Origin: Caryophanales bacterium UBA6449
GTDB lineage: Bacteria > Bacillota_I > Bacilli_A > RFN20 > CAG-288
NCBI GenBank assembly: GCA_002437105.1
Contig: DJOB01000006.1
Span: 62,001 to 126,000, forward strand
DNA length: 64,000 nt
Reading direction: 5' to 3'
The notes beneath the pieces are model-generated. The model saw only the letters and a program-made list of their open reading frames with translations. It was not told where the DNA came from and searched no databases. The translations under genes and the position numbers were made by a program. Below, one piece after another: positions 50,587 through 61,249 of this stretch (position 1 is the first letter of the stretch; each line of letters begins with the position of its first letter).

Positions 50587-52125
50587 ATGAAAAAGAGTCC
50601 TTGGATTTATCTATTTATTATGCTTGCTTGGTCCATCGTATCCGCGGTCCTGATCTGGCAGACGGTAAATATTTCTCTCATACTATTCAACAACCATAAC
50701 ATCGTTCTCTGGAAGAAGATCATCGGAGGGATCGCCATCTATGGTAATTGCCTCTGCTTTCTGTATTTCTGGTTGAACTCAGTAAAAGATTTCACTTTTA
50801 CGATGTCCTATATCTTCCTTCACAGGAAAATAAATAAGCACTATAAACAATATGACGGCGTCTGCAGCGACAAAACCAAGAAAGTAGTTCTCCTTTACTG
50901 CACGTGCAACGATTTTAATGAGGAAGCACTATTGGAGTCTTCCCATCAAGATTATCCAAATACGAAGGTAGTGATCCTAGATGACAGCACTAAAAGCGAG
51001 TACATTCAACGCGTAGACGCTCTAGCGAAAAAAGCAGGATTCGAGGTTGTAAGAAGAGTGGATCACTCTGGTTTTAAAGCCGGCAACTTAAATAATTATT
51101 TGAAGAATGTCAACCCAGACGATTATGACTATATCGGTGTATTGGATAGCGACGAAAGAATTCCTGCCGATTTTGTTTCCAAGCTTTTAACCTACTTTGA
51201 AAAGGATAGCGAAATAGGTGCCGTCCAAGCGACCCACATAGCAGTTAAAGGAAACAACGCTTTCCAGGATGTCTTAGGAATGTGCGTAAAGTCGAACGGA
51301 AAGATCTGCCAGATAATGAAGAACTTCTATGGATCGAGTTCCCTTTTCGGTCACGGCATGATCATAAGCAAAGAATGCTATAAAAAAGTTGGAGGATTCC
51401 CCGAAGTCGTCGCAGAAGATATATCTATATCTGTAAAAATAAGAGATGCAGGATTAAAAATTATCTTTGCTCCCAATGTAACCTGCAGGGAGGAATTCCC
51501 GACCAACTATATCTCTTTAAAGAAGAGGCAGTGTAAATGGACACAGGGAAATGTCCAATACATGAAGAGATATAACAAGGAGATAAACCGCTCGAAGATC
51601 AGCTGGTATGAGAAATTAGATTTGAAACTCTCACACTACAGCTTACCGATCATTCCTATTTTGAGTTTGATCTTGGTCATAAATACTTTAATCATAGGCT
51701 TCTTAAAACTAGTCTCTTCAACCTATGGCCTTTGGTTCTTGATCATTCTGCTAGTCTTCCTGCTCTCGCCTCTTATCCCCGATATTGTCACCTACGGGAA
51801 CAACAAGAAAGCTTGGCTCATCATTCCATATTTCCTACTGAATATGATCACTTATGCTTCCATGGAGCCAATGATGATCTCTACAGTCGTTCTCGAATTA
51901 TTGGGGAAGAAACCAAACTTTATCATCACTCCAAAGAGCGAAAGAAAAATGACATTCGCCGATGTCCTAAAAGCTTCCTGGGCTCCCATCGTATTCAGTA
52001 TTACGATAGCCGTTCTAACCTACTTTGCCTACCACACCATCGTACCCACCATATTTATAACTGCCTGCTGTATTCTTTGTCCTCTGGTTGTCATACTCTC
52101 TAACTTCCCAGCAAAGGAGTATTAG
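50587..52125 (+). CDS. Processive family-2 glycosyltransferase (cellulose-synthase-like)
   Basis: 512 residues. Two N-terminal membrane helices, a cytosolic catalytic domain and about four to five C-terminal helices. Catalytic motifs: first aspartate region VVILDDSTKSE, D-x-D in LDSDERIP, and AEDISISVKIRDAG for the TED-type acidic pair. The Q-x-x-R-W motif of cellulose synthase is altered to RQCKW in KRQCKWTQG. AAAGGGAG lies 8 bases ahead. The gene and its leader are clearly richer in A and T than the surroundings, and the gene stands alone between terminators, so recent acquisition is possible. Product unknown; a surface polysaccharide is likely. Confidence 0.88.
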   Translation: MKKSPWIYLFIMLAWSIVSAVLIWQTVNISLILFNNHNIVLWKKIIGGIAIYGNCLCFLYFWLNSVKDFTFTMSYIFLHRKINKHYKQYDGVCSDKTKKVVLLYCTCNDFNEEALLESSHQDYPNTKVVILDDSTKSEYIQRVDALAKKAGFEVVRRVDHSGFKAGNLNNYLKNVNPDDYDYIGVLDSDERIPADFVSKLLTYFEKDSEIGAVQATHIAVKGNNAFQDVLGMCVKSNGKICQIMKNFYGSSSLFGHGMIISKECYKKVGGFPEVVAEDISISVKIRDAGLKIIFAPNVTCREEFPTNYISLKKRQCKWTQGNVQYMKRYNKEINRSKISWYEKLDLKLSHYSLPIIPILSLILVINTLIIGFLKLVSSTYGLWFLIILLVFLLSPLIPDIVTYGNNKKAWLIIPYFLLNMITYASMEPMMISTVVLELLGKKPNFIITPKSERKMTFADVLKASWAPIVFSITIAVLTYFAYHTIVPTIFITACCILCPLVVILSNFPAKEY

Positions 52126-52200
52126 CTTCTTTGAGAGTAACCACCGAGATAAAGAATATTAGTAATAAGTAAAACAAAACTACAACGATGAGAACAGACT

Positions 52201-52240
52201 AAAAGAGAGAGCGAAAAATCCTCGCTCTCTCTTTTAATTT
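52201..52240 (+). terminator. Rho-independent terminator of the glycosyltransferase
   Basis: AAAAGAGAGAGCG, loop AAAAATCCT, CGCTCTCTCTTTT, then AATTT. Located 75 bases after the stop. Confidence 0.85.
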
Positions 52241-52263
52241 CGGTAAACAGAAAATCTAGAACT

Positions 52264-52288
52264 AAAAAATCACCGGATTCCCGGTGAC
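52264..52288 (-). terminator. Rho-independent terminator of tRNA-Gly
   Basis: Minus strand: TCACCGG, loop GAAT, CCGGTGA, then TTTTTT. About 80 bases past the tRNA 3' end. Confidence 0.88.
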
Positions 52289-52366
52289 TCCTACTTGTTT
52301 ATTCTTGAATCGCAGATGGTGAATTATTGACCAAAGCCAATATTACGATTGCGACCAATACTCAGA

Positions 52367-52440
52367 TGGAGCAGGCGACGAGAATCGAACTCGCGTGACG
52401 ACCTTGGCAAGGTCGGGTTCTACCACTGAACTACGCCTGC
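52367..52440 (-). tRNA. tRNA-Gly (anticodon GCC)
   Basis: 74 bases with encoded CCA. Acceptor GCAGGCG/CGCCTGC with U at position 73; D arm GTTC..GAAC; anticodon stem CGACC/GGTCG with loop TTGCCAA, anticodon GCC; T arm GCGAG/CTCGT with TTCGATT. Reads GGC and GGU codons. Confidence 0.97.
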
Positions 52441-52547
52441 ATCTCAACGGCTAAATAATGCTACACCACTAAAACGAAGTTTTCAATAGTAAATTTCAAT
52501 ATTTACCTGCGTTATCCATCGGTTTAGCCGTCAGAGCAAGAAACGAC

Positions 52548-52889
52548 CTAGTCCCCGTAATCAGCGCCTCTAGACTTATCCTCTATCTTGATATTCAGCC
52601 TCTCCACCACATCGAAGGGAGTGATGACCACCGGTTCCCTATACAGCTGAACGATCACATTGTTCTCATCGGCGGCAAAGACGGTCACATGATTCTTCTT
52701 AGCTTCACTCCTAACGAAGTTTAAAGCCTCCTGATACTTGTCAGGATAGACAGCTTTAACCGCCTGCAGAGCCTTATAGAATCCCGGCTCAATATAGAAG
52801 ACGTGACTATCGTCGAGCTTGTAGCACTTGGATGCCCGATTCCTCAAATCGACCATCTGCGTAAGATCTGAAAATTCTGGATATTGCAT
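52548..52889 (-). CDS. Unknown small protein
   Basis: 113 residues. Helical N-terminal part (DLTQMVDLRNRASKCYKL), then mixed strands and helices; no signal, no cysteine pair, no catalytic motif. The C-terminus is charged. It starts 9 bases after the preceding gene, so it is co-transcribed with the next gene upstream. AGGAGG lies ahead of the ATG. Not recognised. Confidence 0.65.
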   Translation of the reverse strand: MQYPEFSDLTQMVDLRNRASKCYKLDDSHVFYIEPGFYKALQAVKAVYPDKYQEALNFVRSEAKKNHVTVFAADENNVIVQLYREPVVITPFDVVERLNIKIEDKSRGADYGD

Positions 52890-52898
52890 ATCATCCTC

Positions 52899-53651
52899 CT
52901 AAGCAAGGGTTTTCGACACGAAGGTCAGAACTCGGTCGACAAAAGCATAATCGATCTTCACGGAACATCTAGTAGCCTTAAAGCAGATCCCTGCACGTCC
53001 AGCAAGAGTAACTACCAGGCTTCTATCTGGAGTATCTGCGGAGATCAGCTCCTCTATCTTAGACAGGGTATCGGAGATATCGACGGGGGCCGCTTTAAAC
53101 TTCTGTCGCCTGGTCAACAGCTTGTGAAAGAGGGAAAGAGCAGTATCCATCTCCAGCTTCTTTATCTGATCATGCGGCAAACCGATAAGCTCCTTTGCCA
53201 GCTGTCTCTCACGATCGGTGATATCCATCAGAGCCGTGTGGATAGAGCCATCGGTCGGATGTCCCAAAAATTTCTGCTGCTTCAGTTCCAGACTGTCCAA
53301 GACTTCAGTCAGACAGATGACTGAGATCATGAAAGTATGATCTTCAGTATCCTGTCCAAGCCCAATGATCCTGGTCGCAAAATAGGAATACTGATCGCTC
53401 CAAGTAGTCAATTCATCCAGCGTAGGATCAGCTTTAGAGAAAACCTCTTCATCCATATCGAAGCCGTGAATACTGGAAGCGACGATGTCTTCAATCTCAT
53501 CCTCGATACCCTCGGCGGTACCCTTCAGTGAATCGAAGATCTCAGCCGCATGCAATCCCGCAAAGAGAAAGGCTGCCGACCCACCAAAACACCAGCTCTC
53601 AGAATCTTTCAAACGCTTCAGCATCTCGCTGAATACCGGAGAATAACTCAT
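52899..53651 (-). CDS. Unknown helical protein downstream of nifJ
   Basis: 250 residues, largely helical, cytoplasmic. It has a hydrophobic opening (CFGGSAAFLFAGLHAAEIF) but no true membrane helix pattern. The ATG used has AGAAGG nine bases ahead, three codons inside the longest frame. It lies 55 bases after the oxidoreductase stop and may be in its operon. Not recognised; a link to pyruvate metabolism rests on position only. Confidence 0.6.
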   Translation of the reverse strand: MSYSPVFSEMLKRLKDSESWCFGGSAAFLFAGLHAAEIFDSLKGTAEGIEDEIEDIVASSIHGFDMDEEVFSKADPTLDELTTWSDQYSYFATRIIGLGQDTEDHTFMISVICLTEVLDSLELKQQKFLGHPTDGSIHTALMDITDRERQLAKELIGLPHDQIKKLEMDTALSLFHKLLTRRQKFKAAPVDISDTLSKIEELISADTPDRSLVVTLAGRAGICFKATRCSVKIDYAFVDRVLTFVSKTLA

Positions 53652-53706
53652 ATACCACATCCTTCTAAAGACGGATTATATTGCTATATCGCATATCCAA
53701 CACCAG

Positions 53707-57294
<3,588 letters not shown>

Positions 57295-57366
57295 AAGAAA
57301 GACCTCCGCCAACTGCATGACGTACAACTATTCTAGATTAAGTAAAACTGAGTCCCAAAGAGAATG

Positions 57367-58263
57367 CTACTTCTTCTCTTCTCTGACTAATTTCTCTATA
57401 TACCTTCTGACATCAGGACCGATATCATCCCGCTGAAGCGAGAGGTCGATGATGGCTTTAACATATCCGAACTTATCGCCGATATCGTATCTGGTACCAG
57501 GGAAAATGGCCGCTGCCATCCCCGTAGTTCTAGCCTGTTCTCTCAAAGCATCAGTGAGCTGAATCTCATTGTTTCTCCCCGGTTTAGTGTGGGAGAGAAT
57601 ATCGAAGATATCGGGGGTAACAACATAACGTCCCAATATCGCGTAATCGGTAAAAGCTTCCTCCGGACGAGGCTTCTCGATCATATCGGAAAGCAGGAAG
57701 GGGCGACCATCGTCGAACACCTCACCTTCAGGCTGCACCGAAGCATACTTGGATATCGCCGAGTGATCGACCTTCTTAACACCCACCACGGTCTTACCCA
57801 CCTGATAATAGCTTTGGATCAGATGATTTATCGCGGGCTCACCATCCGCATCAGGAACGACAAGATCATCGCCGAGCAGGATAGCGAAAGGCTCATCGCC
57901 GACAAAGTCCTTAGCGCAGAGAATAGCGTGGCCCAACCCCCGAGGATTCTTCTGCCTAACATAGAAGATATCAGCCATATCCCCTATCTCGTGAACCTCA
58001 TCCGCCAATCTGTCCTTACCAGCAGCGCGCAGCCGCGACTCCAGCTCGAAGTCATAGTCGAAATGATGTTCGATCGCGCTCTTCGTTCCAGAGGTGATGA
58101 TGAGTATCGACTCGATACCGGAGTCTACCGCCTCCTTCACGATGTGCTGAATATTGGGGACATCAACAATCGGGAGCATCTCCTTCGGAAGAGACTTGGT
58201 CACTGGCAGGAATCTCGTCCCCAAACCTGCGGCGGGTATAACTGCCTTCCTGACTTTCTTCAT
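57367..58263 (-). CDS. galU: UTP-glucose-1-phosphate uridylyltransferase
   Basis: Makes UDP-glucose. 298 residues. Nucleotide-binding start IPAAGLGTRFLPVTKSLPKEMLPI, then the metal-binding LLGDDLVV and a late GNKFGY-type segment (DIGDKFGYVKA). The start used has AGGAGG eight bases ahead; the frame is open 48 codons further but without a ribosome site. UDP-glucose could feed the glycosyltransferases at 50587 and 28670. Confidence 0.95.
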   Translation of the reverse strand: MKKVRKAVIPAAGLGTRFLPVTKSLPKEMLPIVDVPNIQHIVKEAVDSGIESILIITSGTKSAIEHHFDYDFELESRLRAAGKDRLADEVHEIGDMADIFYVRQKNPRGLGHAILCAKDFVGDEPFAILLGDDLVVPDADGEPAINHLIQSYYQVGKTVVGVKKVDHSAISKYASVQPEGEVFDDGRPFLLSDMIEKPRPEEAFTDYAILGRYVVTPDIFDILSHTKPGRNNEIQLTDALREQARTTGMAAAIFPGTRYDIGDKFGYVKAIIDLSLQRDDIGPDVRRYIEKLVREEKK

Positions 58264-58464
58264 TTTATTGGCCTCCTCTGTCTTTATATTTGTAATTCTA
58301 ATCCAAGAGCCTTCCATAAAAAAACATAGATGCGTAAGCGAAAGCCTGAGGAAACAAACTTTACACCACAGAGCATGAATAGAGGGATTTTCAAGGATTA
58401 AACTCAAATTTGCTTCCTTAAACTATTAAGCCTTAACTATAATTCTTAAGTGGAGGTTCTACCT

Positions 58465-59061
58465 ATGGCAGAAACCAAAAAATCAAACAGGATCCAGAGA
58501 GTTCCCTGGATCAATATCGTAGCCATCGTCATAGCTATGGTACTGGGTGTTCTCTTCATCATCGCCTACGCCGTCGACAGTGCGATCATCGATTACATCA
58601 TCGGTTCAGCCTTCCTCGTTGCTGGTATTGGGGGCGTGATATTCAGCTTCGTCAAGACCGGTAACCTGCTATCCTTCGGATCCGTTCTCGGCATACTTGC
58701 CTTCAGCACTGGAATATTCGAGATGGTTCAAATAAGTCTGGCAGAGGTTATCGCAAGTATCATCTCCTGGTTCATATTTATATTCGGTCTGATACTGTTC
58801 CTCGTCGGCATCATCACGCTCGCTATCAACCCCAAGAAGAATCTCATTAGCGGAATCATCTACATCGTCTTTGGAACCATCCTCGCCGTCCTCGGTGGAC
58901 TCATGATATTCCCCATCGGCAACTCTGTTCTGGGCGAATCCTTCATCTGGCTCATCGCGGGAATCGCCATCATCCTCATCTCCCTCTACGCTCTGCTCGC
59001 CCTGTTCTTCCCACAGCTCAAAGGTGGAAAGATCGCTTCTAGAAAGAAGATAGAGGACTAG
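58465..59061 (+). CDS. DUF308-like six-helix membrane protein
   Basis: 198 residues with about six hydrophobic helices, ordered in pairs, and a short charged tail (GKIASRKKIED). The helix-hinge pattern resembles HdeD/DUF308 proteins, which have six helices in two similar halves. GGAGG eight bases before the ATG; a GTG five codons earlier has no spacing advantage. The next gene starts two bases after its stop, and both look like paralogues in architecture. Confidence 0.7.
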   Translation: MAETKKSNRIQRVPWINIVAIVIAMVLGVLFIIAYAVDSAIIDYIIGSAFLVAGIGGVIFSFVKTGNLLSFGSVLGILAFSTGIFEMVQISLAEVIASIISWFIFIFGLILFLVGIITLAINPKKNLISGIIYIVFGTILAVLGGLMIFPIGNSVLGESFIWLIAGIAIILISLYALLALFFPQLKGGKIASRKKIED

Positions 59062-59063
59062 AG

Positions 59064-59888
59064 ATGAAAAAGCGCTCGTCGAATAACGAAGGGCGAAAGG
59101 CCGAGAGATCTGCCGAAAGAGAGAAGGAGAGCGCCATGAACCCCGAGCGCCTCATCGCCTACAAGTGGCTCAAATTCTCCGAAGCCGTCATCCTGCTGGC
59201 AGTTGGAATCGTCTTCGCTTGCTTCTTTAAAAACGCTGCTTTCTATAAAGCGGTAGGATACGGATTCTCCGTCATCCTGCTCGTCTACGGCATCATCGAA
59301 CTGGTGGGAAGCCTGCTGATCAAGAGATCGGTATTCTCCTCCGAGATCGTCCTGGGACTCGTCGTTATCGCGGTAGCTATCCTGCTTCTCGTCTATTCGA
59401 GTCAACTGTCCAATAACACTCAGGAATTCAACCGCATCATCACTATCTTCTTCGGAATCCTGATCGGCGGTTACGCGCTAGTGCTGATCTTCTCGGGCGT
59501 CATCAACCTCCTGCCGAAGAAAGAGGAGACCAAGAAGGTAAGCACCGCAATCATCCAGTTCATCGCCGCTGCCGCGCTGATAGGATTGGACATAACCCTC
59601 TGGATCATGGGTATGAAACCCGGTGAATCGAACCCGGCCCTCGTTCTTACTATCGCCATTTCTCTGATGCTGGTCGGATTCGAAGCGATTGGAAACATGG
59701 CGCTAGCTGCACGCACCCAACAGATGCTCAACATAGTAGCCGATTCACGCAGCTCCCAAGACTCTTCCAAACCCGAAAATGCCAAAGAAAAAGTTCCATC
59801 TAAGAAGAAGAATCCTTCCAAAGCTATCGAGGAATTCGACGCCACCGCTAAACTTCCCAAGCCTGATGATAAAGAAGGTGAAAAGTAG
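59064..59888 (+). CDS. DUF308-like membrane protein with charged tails
   Basis: 274 residues. About 30 charged residues (Lys/Arg/Glu), then six hydrophobic helices (residues 35-215), then a Lys/Glu/Asp-rich tail of about 60 residues. Same layout as the gene before it, so the pair could be ancient duplicates or subunits of one complex. The start follows the previous stop by 2 bases, so translation is coupled. Confidence 0.7.
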   Translation: MKKRSSNNEGRKAERSAEREKESAMNPERLIAYKWLKFSEAVILLAVGIVFACFFKNAAFYKAVGYGFSVILLVYGIIELVGSLLIKRSVFSSEIVLGLVVIAVAILLLVYSSQLSNNTQEFNRIITIFFGILIGGYALVLIFSGVINLLPKKEETKKVSTAIIQFIAAAALIGLDITLWIMGMKPGESNPALVLTIAISLMLVGFEAIGNMALAARTQQMLNIVADSRSSQDSSKPENAKEKVPSKKKNPSKAIEEFDATAKLPKPDDKEGEK

Positions 59889-59896
59889 TACAAATA

Positions 59897-59938
59897 TAGA
59901 CGAGGTGCCAATGGCATTAGTTGATGACACCTTGTTTT
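59897..59938 (+). terminator. Possible terminator of the DUF308-like pair
   Basis: AGGTG and CACCT arms with an imperfect inner stem (CCAA and TTG), followed by TGTTTT. Weak; located 10 bases after the stop. Confidence 0.45.
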
Positions 59939-59956
59939 GAGTATGTTGAAAAGCCA

Positions 59957-59986
59957 TTGCATAAAAGCGCTTAAATAGGCTAAAAT
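59957..59986 (+). promoter_or_regulatory. Promoter of the Crh-like gene
   Basis: TTGCAT at 59957-59962, 18-base spacer and TAAAAT at 59981-59986. It lies 25 bases before the ATG; the ribosome site before the ATG is weak (AGGTGATAGC). Confidence 0.6.
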
Positions 59987-60010
59987 CAATTAGAAAGTTC
60001 AGGTGATAGC

Positions 60011-60277
60011 ATGACGAACTTAGATATAAAGGTAACAAATCCCAACGGTCTCACGCCTAGATTAGCTGCCGAATTGGTCGAGGAAGCTAATAACTATCAT
60101 TGTGATATCCGCATGTCCGATGGTAAGCAGGAAGGTTGTGATCTCAAATCCATCATGAACGTCTTCGGATCCATCGCGGCCGTGGAAGGTGATGTACTCC
60201 ACATCACTTTCGATGGCTTGGATGAGAAAGAAGCACTGAAGGGATTTTCCGCCCTTATGGGCACCTTGAAGTTCTAA
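60011..60277 (+). CDS. Crh-like HPr paralogue without the active-site histidine
   Basis: 88 residues with the HPr fold: N-terminal TNPNGLTPRLAAELVEEA, then CDLKSIMNVFG, then GLDEKEALKGFSALM. In HPr the phosphorylated histidine 15 lies in GLHARPA; here the same place reads GLTPRLA, with Thr15. The serine that HPr kinase modifies (Ser46 in HPr) is kept as Ser47 in LKSIM. This is the pattern of Crh of Bacilli, which has glutamine instead of histidine. It cannot relay phosphate to sugars but could be a partner for CcpA or for hprK. Normal HPr and enzyme I are not in the window. Confidence 0.88.
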   Translation: MTNLDIKVTNPNGLTPRLAAELVEEANNYHCDIRMSDGKQEGCDLKSIMNVFGSIAAVEGDVLHITFDGLDEKEALKGFSALMGTLKF

Positions 60278-60294
60278 CTGGCTGCACCTATCGG

Positions 60295-60323
60295 GTCGAG
60301 CCGCTGTTGGCTCGGCCTTTTTT
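60295..60323 (+). terminator. Rho-independent terminator of the Crh-like gene
   Basis: CGAGCC, loop GCTGTT, GGCTCG, then GCC and TTTTTT. Located about 20 bases after the stop. Confidence 0.88.
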
Positions 60324-60435
60324 ATTCTCATTTTTACTAACGATATAAAAGTTGATACGCACTATTTTTTCTCAATTAACAAAGCGGATATAGTGCTGCT
60401 GTTCCGCACGCCCGTACCGGTATTAGAAATGCGTC

Positions 60436-60441
60436 TATAAT
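60436..60441 (+). promoter_or_regulatory. -10 box of tdk
   Basis: TATAAT, 24 bases before the ATG and just ahead of GGAGGAA. No consensus -35 in the usual place. Confidence 0.4.
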
Positions 60442-60464
60442 TCAAATACCTCGGAGGAAGTCCC

Positions 60465-61040
60465 ATGTATCAAGAGCTTCAAAAAGGATGGATAGAGGTC
60501 ATCACCGGCCCTATGTTCGCTGGTAAGAGCGAGGAACTGATCAGGCGCATCACGACGCTCTCCTACGCCAACAAACACATCGTCGCTTTCAAACCCGTCA
60601 TCGATAATAGATACGACAGATCCAAGATCGCCACTCATGCGGGAAAGATGTACTCCGCCCACGCCATAACATGCGCGGCAGAAATCACGAAATATGTGAC
60701 CCCTGAGACAGAGGTGGTAGCCATAGACGAAGTACAATTCTTCGACGACTCGATCGTCGACATCTGCGATGATTTGGCTGACCGCGGAATCAGGGTGATC
60801 TGCGCGGGCCTGGATATGGACTTCACCGGCAAGCCATTCGGCCCTATGGGACAGCTGCTGTGCAAAGCCGAGATCGTGACAAAGCTGGAAGCGGCCTGCA
60901 CTGTATGCGGCTGCGGAGCCACCCGCAGTCAGCGCTTGATCGATGGTAAGCCAGCTCGCTCCACCGACCCCATCGTGATGGTCGGAGCCGATGAAAAATA
61001 TGAGGCTAGATGTCGTAAGCACCACCAAGTCGACCGATAG
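60465..61040 (+). CDS. tdk: Thymidine kinase
   Basis: 191 residues, type II thymidine kinase. P-loop GPMFAGKSEEL, Walker B AIDEVQFFDD, and a zinc site with CTVCGCGATRSQR and CRKHH near the C-terminus. GGAGG lies 8 bases ahead. It ends at a strong terminator and stands alone. Confidence 0.96.
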   Translation: MYQELQKGWIEVITGPMFAGKSEELIRRITTLSYANKHIVAFKPVIDNRYDRSKIATHAGKMYSAHAITCAAEITKYVTPETEVVAIDEVQFFDDSIVDICDDLADRGIRVICAGLDMDFTGKPFGPMGQLLCKAEIVTKLEAACTVCGCGATRSQRLIDGKPARSTDPIVMVGADEKYEARCRKHHQVDR

Positions 61041-61054
61041 ATCAAAGAGATATT

Positions 61055-61086
61055 CGCGTCTGGCATCATGATGCCAGACGCTTTTC
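61055..61086 (+). terminator. Rho-independent terminator of tdk
   Basis: GCGTCTGGCATCA, loop of none or two bases, TGATGCCAGACGC, then TTTTCT. A 13-pair inverted repeat. Confidence 0.9.
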
Positions 61087-61192
61087 TATAGCATTTTTTA
61101 ACATGGGCAAAACAGTTCAAAGACAAAAGACCAAGCTGGGGTAAACACACCTTAAATCGAACACAGATAGTCGTTATCAACACTGCTATTTC

Positions 61193-61222
61193 TTAACAAA
61201 TTATTCCCACAACTAATAGAAT
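61193..61222 (+). promoter_or_regulatory. Promoter of the P-type ATPase gene
   Basis: -35 TTAACA at 61193-61198, 18-base spacer, -10 TAGAAT at 61217-61222, about 28 bases before the ATG. Confidence 0.65.
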
Positions 61223-61249
61223 ATCTCTAGCTGGAAAGGAGCAATCCTC

